From: Microplitis mediator | Lineage: Eukaryota > Arthropoda > Insecta > Hymenoptera > Braconidae | DNA: 64,000 nt | NCBI RefSeq assembly: GCF_029852145.1 | Contig: NC_079978.1 | Span: 19,821,774 to 19,885,773 of the forward strand | Reading direction: 5' to 3' | Shown: positions 47,576 to 59,900 of the stretch, one piece after another | Position numbering within the stretch: the first letter of the stretch is position 1 | How the letters are laid out: every line of letters begins with the position of its first letter | The notes under the pieces: generated by a model | Told to the model about the DNA's origin: nothing | Seen by the model: the letters and a program-made list of their open reading frames with translations, nothing else | The model's database searches: none | Program-made: the position numbers and the translations under genes

Positions 47576-48145
47576 CCCGAGTCGAAATATTAGACGTAAA
47601 TTGAACGTTTTGGACATTAAAAACTCAATTTGACAGCTTTCAAATTATTTAAAACGTAGATTGGAGTATCATAAATCGAAAAGGTAACTAAAACCTATTT
47701 AGACTTACAATAAGAAAACATAAGCATACCGAAAAATTTTTTTCATCGATTTTGTACTCCTGGATTATAATCACGTCAATTCCGTAAAATTTTGTCGTCC
47801 GCCTCTCTAGCTCTTAAATAAAAAATTCGTATTTTGAAAAAAAAATTTTTTCAGTTTCATACTTTTATCTTTAACACTATATATTTATACCTGTTCATAT
47901 ATTATGATATCAAGGTTATGAAAATTGTGATTACAAATATTGAAATAAATTAATTAATGTTATCATTAAACTAAAATCATAAATCATGAAATTACCAATT
48001 TTTTATGAACCGAAATACAAAACAATCGTTCAATTTACTTTCAAAACGTTAAAAACGTTCATTTTACGTTTGAAACGTTAAGAACGTTCGATCTACGTTT
48101 GAAACGTTAAGAACGTTCAACTTAGTCTAATATTTCGACTCGGGA
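47576..48145. mobile_element. Element with CCCGAGTCGAAATATTAGAC ends
   Basis: 570 bp. CCCGAGTCGAAATATTAGAC is inverted as GTCTAATATTTCGACTCGGG. Rich in AACGTT words. A right-half relative ends at 26535 (TTTCGACTCGGG). Confidence 0.75.
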
Positions 48146-48157
48146 TAAAATGTAAAT

Positions 48158-50150
48158 ACACTAAAAAAATTAAATTCAAGTAATTATCTTGTTTCCGTAA
48201 ATACTCAAAATTAGTCATTTTTTCTAAAATTAATTGAGAGTTATTATTTTGAGAAAACTATTGCTATTTAGTAATAAATTTCTAGAAGCATGAATTATTT
48301 GAGGCAAGCAAATATTTATTCAATTCAGTTTTTTACAATTAAAAACTTCAACAAAGCTATTATTTGATTAAATAAAAAAAAGGGAATGCAGAAAGATATA
48401 ATTAAAAATTAGAAAAAATTTATTTCTCAAAGAAAAAAATTTGTTTTTATAACAAAATGAAATTTATCACTGGTATTGATAAAAAAATAAAATATATCAA
48501 TTTTTTCGAGGGCTACTTCTATAAACTATTAAATATTTAAATTTTATTATTTTGTTGTGTAAATTAATATTTAAGATTATTAACTTCCCGCTAAGAAAAT
48601 TGTAAATTTTCAAAAATTCGGGAAGTTATTGGTTTCGGTCCGATTTACGAAAATCGAATTTCCATCAGATGTCGACGTTTCGAGGTCCTAGGAAGCTATC
48701 CTGACTAATTTCACGATGATGTCCGAGTGTATGTATGTGTGTACGTACGTACGTACGTACGTACGTATGTATGTATGTAAATATTCATAACTCTTGAACG
48801 GATGAACCGATTTTGATCGTTGAGGTGTCATTCGACGCGGCTTGTTAATGTCTTGAGGCCATATAAATTTGAACTTAATCGGTAGGGTGCGTTCAGAGAT
48901 ATTTCAAAAATAAAATTTTTTCGAAAATGTTTTATTTGGATAACTTTTAATTTGCTCGATGGATTTATTCCAAAATCTAATCAGCTCTAAAACTCTATAA
49001 GCCGCGTCGAATGCAACCTCAACCATCAAAATCGGTTCATTCGTTCAAGAGAAACCGTTGACGAAAGAATTCAAAAAAAATTTATTCCTTGGTTTTTTTG
49101 AAATTTCTCAAAAACGGCTGAATAAATCGATTTCAAAATTCGACCAGGTTTAGAACTTGATAAAACACGTCGATTGCCACCTCAACCATCAAAATCGGTT
49201 AATTCGTTCGCGAGATATCGTGGAAGAAAGAAATGCTAAAAAATGGTTTTTTACAAAACAATGGCATACAAAAGTAATTGCGAGCTCGAAGAGCTCGAAA
49301 ATATATTCACAATAATGTTTTCGAGCTCAGCGAGCTCGGAAACAGCGGGAAGTTTTGGGGCTGGCCCGCAGGGTCAACTGACAGACCGATTTTTATTTAT
49401 TATTTTAAGGCCATAGAGTCGAAGCTCCTTATGGCCTTCCAAAGATACAAAAATATACATAAATAAATAAGTATACTATATTATGTTTAAACTATAAACA
49501 ATAAACACATTCAACATATTAAGAGTTTTGATTTAAAAAGAAACAATAAGACAATCGCCGAAATTTTAGGAATGTAGGCTGCGACGTACAATTTTCGGGT
49601 AATTCGATTCCAGGCTCTTATAGGACTAACTATAAACGATTTATCATATTTATCTCTTCGACAATAAGGTACTTCGGGTCCATTAATCGTAGCTCATCTA
49701 TAAAAAGCGGCTTTTGATGCAAAATGAAAGCTTTGTAAATTAAACAGACTAGAAAAAAGATAACAAACATCGATGAATATCTTAAGAGTTTATTAAAAAC
49801 ATGATTTTCAAAAAGTCACCGTGGCTGAGCGCACGTAGGTCATAAGTCTCGCGTGACCGGTCTGGGTTCGAATCTTAGGCAGGGTAAAATTATTTATTTG
49901 TAGAAAAAATATTTGTTAAGATACACAACTATAATCTGAACATTAGATAAATAAAAGTCATGTCTAATAACATTTTTTTGACAAAATAAAATTAGTTTCT
50001 TAGTATTAAGTAGGTAAATAAAATATTCGAATAAAGTAATTATTCAACTTCATTGAAGGAAATAATTCCTTGGCACTATTGAAGTAACTAAAAAACTTAA
50101 ATCAAGCAATTTTCCTTGAACATATTCATTTATTTCTCTTAAAGAAATTA
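48158..50150. mobile_element. TIR element with tRNA-like body, copy C (interrupted)
   Basis: Left end ACACTAAAAAAATTAAATTC. Body parallel to copy D: TTCTAGAAGCATGAATTA, then the tRNA-like stretch 49816-49881, then AATTCCTTGGCACT. Between 48578 and 49755 it is interrupted by an AACTTCCCGCT element (48582-49354, with a TACG microsatellite near 48741-48780) and about 400 bp of other repeat. Confidence 0.7.
48582..49354. mobile_element. Element with AACTTCCCGCT termini, copy 2
   Basis: 773 bp with ends AACTTCCCGCT / AGCGGGAAGTT, inverted relative to copy 1 at 30673-31355. Shares GAGCTCGAAGAGCTCGAAAA-type palindromes, and the sequence GGGCTGGCCCGCAGGGTCAA lies just outside. Confidence 0.75.
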
Positions 50151-51713
50151 TTCCTCATTTGTATCTTGTTAAAAAAAATATTATTTATGTATTAATTATA
50201 AATTTTTACATCACTACTGAGTAAATTGCTCAGACAATAAATTTTTTCTAATTTTATTATCTAAATTTTATGTTTCATTGATTGCGTCAATATATTACAA
50301 GTCATGGGCATAATTTAACACCATCAAATTCAATGTTAGTCGTAATATTATAATATGTGTTGAAGCGTTGATTACAAAAATCTTATTAGTTTGATAACGA
50401 TGACAAATTAGCGATAAGATTATATCGTAGTAAAATTGTAATCCTAATGTTTTATTGATAATTATTTATTCCATCGATTCTATTGCGTGTACAAGTACTT
50501 TTTTCTCTAATTATTTAAAATATTAAAATAAATTTTTGATCGAAAAAAAAACTACCTTTGGACTTTAATCTCTTATCTAACACTGGAATTAAATTTAAAT
50601 GCCCACAGTTATTTTATTTTATTTTTTTTTTTTTTTTTTAAATCAAAACAGTAAATCTAAAATAACAAAAAATATGAAATAAAAATTTAGTCTTCATTCT
50701 GCATTCAAAATAATTACTGTTAGAAAAAGAAAAATTCTCCATATGTTGACAAAGAATTGATGACGATATGCCAGCGCATAACTTTTTTTTATGATTTTTA
50801 ACATTTAACTGGGACAGCAAAATAAGGATGTTTATAATCTACTTGAACATTTTATTCGATAAAACAATTCACTAAGTACGAATAAAATGAAACATATATA
50901 TAAAAGATATGAATATAAATTCATTAAATAAAAGTTATTCGTTCTTCAAATTAAATGATTAAAATTTCAAACAATGATTCTATTGTTCGATTAGTAAATA
51001 CATAAATTATATTTACATCAAAAATTTTTGGTGAATTAAATTTTAGTCAAAGGGCTATATATGTATATATACAAATATATATTCAATTAAACTGTGTACG
51101 ACATAGTTATATGTAATGGGCTTGTATATATTAATAATGACATGGTTGATATTTAAGACAAAGTACTCGTGACATATCTTGCAATTCGCTACAATTAGGC
51201 TTCAATTACTGTGTTGACAAATTAAAAACAAGGCGCCTCAACCGATACTATAATTGGTTTGACATCATGTCTTAAACTAACTCCATAAAAAATATCATGT
51301 GATAATCAGTCATCAAATCATCATCATTTTATATACTCATAGAAATTAGAAAAAAAATTCAGGCATAACGAGATCTAAATTTAAAAAATTTTAGATTTCC
51401 ATTGATATGCCTAAATCTGTATTCAGATCTACTCAGATTCATTTTCGAATTTGTTTTGGCTTTTGATCAAAAAAGTTAGTTCGGATTTAAATGAAACAAG
51501 AAAAATTTTAATTGTTTTTTTCTACCCGGGTCTTTTTAGAGTAAATTTCACGAGAGAATTATATGAATATAAAATTGTCTATCCAAATTCAATCAGCGAA
51601 ATTACGGTGTATGATTTAACATCCAACTTTATATTAATTTTCAATACTTGGTTTATAAATTGGGAATCTACTTTGTCTATGCCGTTCACAAGGTCCCAAA
51701 ATCTCATTATTAT
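50151..51713. other. Gene-free AT-rich DNA
   Basis: No exon, RNA gene or clear repeat recognised. T-runs around 50625-50640. Confidence 0.4.
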
Positions 51714-53257
51714 CGAGAAAAAAAATTGAATTCAACTAAATATTTTCCTTGTTTCCATAAATACTCAAAATAAGTCTTTTTCTAAAATGAATTGATAGTT
51801 TTTATTTTAAAAAAACTATTGCTTCACTTTAGTAATGAATTTCTAGAAGCGTGAATTACTTAAGGCACGCAAATATTTATTCAATTTAGTTGATACGGTC
51901 TCAAATTTATTGCAATTAAAAACTTCAATAAGCAATTATATGGCTAAATAAAAAAAAAGGAATTGAAGAAAGATATAATTAATAATTAGAAAAAAATTCT
52001 TGCACTAAGAAAAAAATTTTTTTTTATAACAAAATGAAATTTCTCATTGGCATTGATAAAAATATAAAATATGTTAATTTTTTCGAGAGCTACTTCTATA
52101 AACTATTAAATATTTAAATTATATTATTTAGTTGTGTAAATTAATGTTTAAGATGACAGACATCGATGAATAACTTAAGAGCTTATTAGAAACATGATTT
52201 CCATTAAGCCACCGTGGCTGAGCGCACGTAGGTCATAAGTCTCGCGCAACCGGTCTGGGTTCGAATCTTGGGTAGGGTAGAACTATTTATTTATAAAAAA
52301 AATGTTTGTTAAGGTCCAAACCTGCATGAAAAAAGTGTATAAGTGAAAAGTATATCTCAAATTATAATTGTATATATAAAATTATACTTCAATATATAAT
52401 TCTAAATATATTTTCATGCTACTATTTTTTGCCGTTTTGACATACTTGTTTACTTTATCAGTATAAGTAAGATTTATAATTTAATATACTCTGAGTTATA
52501 TAAATTTTGTATAAGCTAAACTATACCCGAATTATATAATAAAAATTATATACAATTTGTATACTCTAATTATATCGGAATTCTCAGGAGAAAATTCTCA
52601 GGAAGACCTAAGTTTTTTTGGAGAGAAGAAATCATCTTGAGAGATAAATTTTCTGAAGATAATTTTTTTTTCGACCGATATAATTTTCGTTTTCTAAGCT
52701 ATACTAATTTGTATACTTTTTTTTATACTTCTTTTATATATTTGAGATATACTCGTTGATAGATTTGCAATGTATATCGATTATTATATTTTCTACTTCT
52801 ATCATAAATATCTTCGAACAACTATAGTTTAATTTATAAATTTCGAATATATTAAAAAGTTTACATTAAGGTATAGTTTTACATATATGTAATACTATAC
52901 AATTACTTATATCTTAAATTTATAATAACTAAGTATCACTTGTTATAACTCATTTATGAGATATTTTGTCGCATTTATAGAAAGTACACACATGGCTATA
53001 CTTTGTAGTATACTTTAGAACTATACATTGTTTTCATGCGGGAAACTAATCTGAACATCATGAGGTAAAAAAACGGCAGGTCTAATAGTATTTTTACAAA
53101 ATCAAATTTTTTTCTTAGTTTTAAGCAACTTAATAAAATACTTGAATAAAGTCATTATTTACTTGATTGAATAAAATAATTGCTTGGCACTATCTAAGTA
53201 ACCAAAATACTTAAATCAACCATTTTTTCTCTAAAATATACACTTTTTTCTCAATGT
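51714..53257. mobile_element. TIR element with tRNA-like body, copy D (interrupted)
   Basis: Starts GAGAAAAAAAATTGAATTCA and ends near TTTTTTCTCAATGT. The tRNA-like segment is 52207-52274 (TGGCTGAGCGC and GGTTCGAATCT). A fold-back element is inserted at 52321-53042. Confidence 0.7.
52321..53042. mobile_element. Fold-back element of AATTATAT words, CCTGCATGAAAA ends
   Basis: Left CCTGCATGAAAAAAGTGTAT, right the inverse ATACATTGTTTTCATGCGGG. Interior of TATAATTATA-type words with an inner piece (52580-52680) of AAAATTCTCAGGA / TCTTGAGAGAT words. Confidence 0.7.
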
Positions 53258-54340
53258 AGTCAAAACTCTAACAAATGACTTTTGAAATAATTTAATACTC
53301 ATTAACTTTCAATATAATCAGATTGAATTGATTAATAGCTCATAAATACATGAGCAATAGTTTCTGTAGTTAAATTGTGTAATAACTTTAAAGAAGTTAT
53401 ATTTGAATAGTAAAATTGTGCAACAGGTACTGTAAAGTGAATAGAAATTTAAAATAAATATTTTACTAAAAAAGGTTCTGAACCGTAAATTAAAAAAAAA
53501 AATAAATAAATAAATAGAAAAGTTTTCAATATCACGATATAATAATTATCGTATTTCAACGAGGAATCCACGCGACATATTTCATCATTAGTTGAAAGAA
53601 GGGAGGGGATAATTGAAACGATTGCACTTCATGTCTTCATATTTTATGTTATGTTTAGTATCGAGCCGGCTTTTTTATCGAGAACAGGCAAAATCATGTT
53701 TATGGACCTGGATATTGAGACCTAATGTGATATAGTTTTTTTATTAATTAAATAATTTATTTATTGTGTGAAGAAAAAGTAATTAATCACTGTCTTATAT
53801 TAATCCAAAATTTTTATTCGAATAATGTTCAAAATATTTTAAAAATCACAAAAATTATTTAATTTAATATTTTTTCCATTGTTTATATTTTTAACTTCAG
53901 GTAAATAATTTTTTTAATTAATCCTCTATATGTTAAAAAATTTTTTTTTTCATACATATTATTAATATTAAAAGTATAAGAACTTTTTATATATTTCTAG
54001 CTAAATTTTTTTTTTCTTTGCGTAATTGTGAAATTATCGAATGAAGTCTAATTAAATCATAATTGAAAAATCATGCGGTGTCATGGATAATATTTTTTTG
54101 TTGTGTCATCAGATCTATACTTTTTTTTAGTCATTCATTGTTTTAAAAATTTACATATCTGGACATAGAAAATAACGAATTTTAGTTAAACATAATTTTG
54201 ATAAAAATAAATATTTAGTTGTTTGCTTTATGTAAGAAAAAAAAATTAAAGCTGTAGAAACCCAGTATGGACAGAAATAGCCACGTAATTATAGATAATA
54301 TTAATTAAAAAAAGTAATAATAGTATTTATTGCGTCACAG
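53258..54340. other. Gene-free AT-rich DNA
   Basis: Homopolymer-rich sequence without a recognisable exon or repeat boundary. Confidence 0.4.
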
Positions 54341-54669
54341 CCCGGGTCACAATATCTAGCCTCAATCTAGCCTCATCGAACCCAAGTAAGCCTCAATCCA
54401 GCCTCACTGAGTAAAGAAAGCATTTTGAGCCTCAAATAATACTCAAAGAGTCTCAATGAGCCTCAAATGGTGATCAAAGAGCCTCCAGTAATACTAATCG
54501 AATTTAAATTACATAGTCGAGTAGTAGGTTCATTTGAGGCTTATCGAGGCTTCTTAAGGATCTTTGAGAATCATTTGAGGCTAAAAATGCTTTCTTTACT
54601 CAGTGAGGCTGGATTGAGGCTTACTTGGGTTCGATGAAGCTAGATTGAGGCTAGATATTGTGACCCGGG
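54341..54669. mobile_element. Fold-back element of TAGCCTCAATC words
   Basis: CCCGGGTCACAATATCTAGC at the left, inverted at the right as GCTAGATATTGTGACCCGGG. The interior is CCTCAAT/ATTGAGG words. Perfectly matching 20-bp ends. Confidence 0.85.
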
Positions 54670-56105
54670 ATTGCTGTAAAAAATCGGAAGTGAATCCGGA
54701 ATAAATTTGAATTTTGTTTCAATCCAAGTTCATTCCGTCAGTCGGGATTTTGGAGTTTAAAAAAAATCACTTCGTATGTGGAGTAAATAGGGATTTTTTT
54801 TTAGCAAAGTAACCGGAGTTATCTACATTTTATTATAATTTTTATTCATTTTGATCCAAACTCTTAATGTTCAAATCGACTCCTCCCGTCATGAACTTCT
54901 CCGAGGGGTTGAATAAAAGATAAATCAACTCCGGATTTAATTCGCGTTTACTCCTTCAGTTTTTATAAATACTGATTTTTATTAAATTTTTTTTTTATCA
55001 AAATTATTTTATGTTTTAGTCATTAAAGTTGTTTTTTAAAAATTAACTATTTTTACTTGCGAAGCATTATTATTATTATTATTATTATTTTTTTTTTTAA
55101 TAAAAATGTCTAGTTATCTATTACTTGAGATATTTAACTTTTAATGACATTTATTAATTCAATATACAATACACAATACGCAATGGAATTTTCATTAAAA
55201 TCGAAAGAATGAAGTGCAAAATGCGGTCACGATTATCATAGAGTTTATAATCATGACCTAGAAAAAAGCTGAGAAAAATTCTTGTACGCTCATGCATTTT
55301 ATATTAAATTGAAGAATTAATAAAAATATTCGCTGATAAACTTGAACGCATTAGATTACAGGGTCCTTGAAATTATTTTTTTTCTCTTCATTAAGGGGGA
55401 AAGGGGCACGCTAAAATTTTAAACCAAAAGTTTGTCTTTTAAATATCCCAAAATTACTTTTGTAAATATAATGGAGCATTATTGTAAATTCTTTTTTGTT
55501 AAACTTTTTCAAAAATCTTTAGTCGTTAATTATTTTTGCTTTGTGACAAAAACTTAAAAATTTTTTTCCCTTCCTTTGCTTCCAATTATCTGTAATGTAA
55601 TTTTTCTTTATGTAAATTACGCATAAGAAAATTTAATTTAATCAAATTCATTTAATTTCCACAAATTTTTTTTTCATATTGTTCAGGAGATGTCCCATTT
55701 TGTCCGCAAAAAAGTTTTTTTTTATCGGCAGTTTAACATTTTTTCGAATATCCCGCCTCCACCCACACTAATGATTGCATATTGTTTCAATTAATTATAA
55801 TATGATTTTAATATCAAATTTCCGGATCAAAATAGATGCAGATTAAAAAAAAACTCACTACTGAAACAAAAACTCCTTATTTATTTTTCCGCGCTCGAAG
55901 ACGTTTTTCAAAAATCATTACGACAGTATAAAATCGGATTGAAAATTATTTCTAATTATTTACAGTCTAAGCTATGAACTTCTAAAGGGTCAAAAAGAAT
56001 TGGAGAATTAGCCCCAATTTTTGTCGGGGATAACTCTAGTGGTCTTTGATCGCGGACTTGTTACCCACCAAATAAACGTTTTTAAATTTCTGACTAATTT
56101 GTCTG
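54670..56105. other. Repeat fragments and AT-rich DNA
   Basis: 54673-54970 holds CCGGAGTGAAT-type words of the element also seen at 44066-44236. 55068-55090 is an ATT microsatellite. 55394-55768 starts GGGGGAAAGGGGCACGC and ends ATCCCGCCTCCACCC, a member of the GC-rich-ended repeats. No exon recognised. Confidence 0.5.
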
Positions 56106-56770
56106 AAACTCAAAATTTTGCTAAATTTGCTTCTAGAAATTTGTTACTTAAGTGAAAGAATAGTTTTCTTAAAATGAAAATTATCAATTTAATTTTAGAA
56201 AAAAATTACTAATCTTAAGCATTCGCGAGTCAAAAAACAAATTCGGATTTACGTCTCAAAGTTCTCAATGAGGTTTTTGAGGATCAATTTAGAATTTTAA
56301 GATTGACGACAGTATAGAAAGTTATCCTAGTTTAGTCCTCAAAGTAGTAGTTACGACCTATTTTATAACTTTGAGGACTAAACTGGAGTAACATAATCTG
56401 GATTAGAGCCTCAAAATACTCAAAACATACAGGAATAATTTTATCCACATTTGAGCCTCAAAAGTCTCATTCGTCGTATTCTCTCCCCTCCCTTTACTAT
56501 CTAAAATTTTTCAAAGTCCGAACTATAACTTTTCATTCGTTGAGTATTTTGGGTCTTACTTATAATTCAAAATCGATAAATAATTCGCATTTGGACCTCA
56601 TAGTTCTCATTGAGGATTTTGAGTACTAAAGTAGAGTTACTTTCTGGGCGGCAAATAAAACATCAAAGGAATTAAGGCTTTTGAGGATTAAACTAGAATT
56701 TGTTTTTTGACTCAGGTTTGCAGAAACAAGAAAAATAATTACTTGAATTTAATTTTTTTTCTCTCAGTGT
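56106..56770. mobile_element. TIR element copy E (partial), carrying an inserted CGAGTCAAAAAAC element
   Basis: Sequence from CTTCTAGAAATTTGTTACTT to TTTTTTTTCTCTCAGTG matches the right end of copy B. A fold-back element (56226-56715, same family as 443-934) is inserted between AGCATTCG and GTTTGCAGAAAC; copy B shows the uninterrupted site. Confidence 0.75.
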
Positions 56771-56927
56771 AATAAAAAATTCAGCTTCAGATTTTTAACA
56801 AAATTATATTAACCAATAATTCAATTATTTATGACAGAACCTAAGGTGATTGTGGATCGATACTGTTGCATTTCGTTCGTAAAGAAACGCACAATTACTT
56901 CCTGGGGAATATCATCAGAAAAACACA

Positions 56928-59900
56928 ATGGAAGATTCTCAGAGGTTAGAAAAAACATCATATTTAAAAAAACAATACCATATGCCATTGTTATCAACTG
57001 TAATATGATTACTCAATCAGTAAACTATCGATTACTCTTGAATAACAAATGTAATTTAATACTTATCATAATTATTATACTATTGTTCAAATATATTTTC
57101 AGCCGATACGAAAATCCTTCGGGTTTAAAACGATCTTCGTATAGTTATCGAAGATTTTCTGGTGAGAATTTATTTTATTAATTTTTAAAACTAAAGAATT
57201 TATAAAACGTTCGATTATTGCGTATAAAAGATTAATAATAACTGCGTATTATATAAAATATATTATTTTCATCGTTATAGACTTAGTTCCAGCACGAGTG
57301 GTTTTATATATGCTCTCATTTTCCGGATTCCTCGTATCATTTATGATGAGAACAGATATAAACATCGCAATAGTTGAGATGGTTCAATTTCAACCCCTCG
57401 TCTCTAAGTCGGAAATCCCCAGGGACTCATATTGTTATGAAAAACTAAACGGAACTTTGTCATTAAATAACTCCACTGATTCACACAAAGTAAGTTGAAG
57501 TTGTTCTATTGTGAAATAAACAAACAATAATTTAAATCCCCATCCAAAAATTCCCATAAAATCCACACAAATAAGACAAAAACCGCATATACGGAGAGAA
57601 ATTTATGGTAACCGTTCCTAGTACGTTTATGAAATATCATCCCATACCGTTATGGTAATGATTACTTGGAATTATGGGATATAGGCCCATACTTTCTGGG
57701 AAAAGTTCCTATAAGTATGGGAATAATTCCCATAATTATGGTAACAATTCCCATATCGCATGTGAAATAATTATGGTAATGATTACCATAATATTATGGT
57801 CATCGTTCCCATAATATTATAGTAATCGTTACTATAATAGTATGGTAATGGTTCCCATATATTATGGTAATGGTTCCCATATATTATGGTAATGGTTACC
57901 ATATATTATGGTAACCATTGCCGTACTATCATGGTAACCATTACCATACTATTATAGTAACGATTACTATAATATTATAGGAACCATTACTATAACATTA
58001 TGGTAACCACTACCATAATATTATGGTAACGGTTACTATAATCGACATTTCAATAAAACCGGTTACCATACATTATGGGAACCATTCCCATAATTTATTG
58101 TAATCGTTACCATAAATTTCTCTCCGTGTAGAATCCTATAGACTGTATTGGTTTTTATGCGGTTTTTGTCGCATTTGAGTGAATTCTATGAGAACTTTTG
58201 GAGAGGGATTACACCGGTATGCGATAAAAAAAAAAAATAGTATATTACACACCTAGGGGAAAATTAGAACATTCCGACCCGCGTGTGTAATTGTCTATCC
58301 GAGCGGGAAGTTTAAATTTTTACCTCTGTTTGAGGGAAAAATGGCGCATGCGCTAATTTTTATCACTTGTTTTCCCATAAAAGAAAAGAACAACTTTCTT
58401 CCCTCTAAAACAGGGGATGAATTTAAACTTTCAGCGCAGGTATGGTGAAAAGTATATCACACACCTAGAGCAGTAAAGTAAGAAATGTCTCAGATCACAA
58501 ATATGTGGGCTTCAAACAAACGAGGCTTCGCCTTTACTGCCCTAGGTGTGTAATATACTATTTCTTCTCGGTGGAGGTGGAAAGCGGCAACTTCATTTCG
58601 CACAGCGGGACGGAAGTTGACGCTTTTCGCCCGGGGGGGAGAAAAATATATTAAAATTACTACATGCGTATTATATTTACTTAGACAACGGGTGAATTTG
58701 ATTGGAGTCCAAAAATACAATCTGCAATAACGGGAAGTTTTTACTGGTGTTATATTCTTTCACAAATTGTTGGGGGTGTGCTTACCCAATATTTCGGAAC
58801 AAAAACTGTTTTTGGTGGCTCACAATTAATTACTGCAATATGTAGTTTACTTATACCTACCGCAGCAGAACTGCATTATGGAGCAATGATAGCTCTACGA
58901 AGTATTCAAGGAATTGCTAGCGTAAGTATTGAATACCTACCACAAAATTGCGGAAGTTATTAGAAGTATGTTACTTATTCGCATTACAAAAAATTGATTA
59001 AAAACGGCTAGAATACGATTTCTTGGAACAAATTGACATTCAAATACAAACAACTAATGAGCTTTCAGGAATTTTGAAAACTTTGTAGAAGATAAGTTAT
59101 GGGAAATAAAATGATCTACAAAAAAGGTTCCATAACATTTTTAAATAAGTCTGATAGTTACAGCGGAAAAGTCGAATAATACTAAAACTTACACTGAAAA
59201 AAAAAATTTACCATAATAACAAAAGTCAGGATTACGCAGCTATTTGTTATGATAGTATTATTCGGGCTATCTATATTTTTCTCAATTTATCTATAAATTA
59301 TCTTATTGAGAAGTTTATTTGCATGTTTAGGTTTCCACTATATTTAAATGGCGTATTACCGTACGATGGACGGTGTGGCTCAATAAGTTATAGATCAAAT
59401 TGAACGGAATATAGTATAGTGTCGGATAGCTCAATTGGTAGAGCACTCGGCGCGATACCGAATTGGTCTGGGTTCGATTCCCAGTTCGGGCTATCTATAT
59501 TTTTCTCAATTTATCTATAAATTGTCTTGGTTAACGCAACGAAGTGACATTTGTTGTGGTAAGTAAAGTGAAGTTGCTGTTGTAACAAATGATATGTGTT
59601 GAGGAAAAATTTGTTGAATACGCATAGAATTTTGTGCTTTAATTAGATATAATCCTGACTTTTGTTAAGATAACAAATTTTTTTTTAGTGTACTATGAAT
59701 TAAACTTTGACCTTAAATAACTTTTGAAAAATTAAATTTATCAAAAAATAATAAGAGACCTTTTTTGTAGAGCGTTCAATTTCCAACAAAAATGACTATC
59801 AATTTTTCCGACACACTGACTCACTATTGAGTGATCAAATTTCACACTTTAAAATTTAACCGCGAAATCGAAAATTGCGATGACGCGGTTGTCAATATTA

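Noticed and set aside
59421..59493. Functional tRNA gene
   Set aside because: D and T arms are good, but the acceptor stem has several mismatches and the sequence sits in a transposable element; called tRNA-like only.
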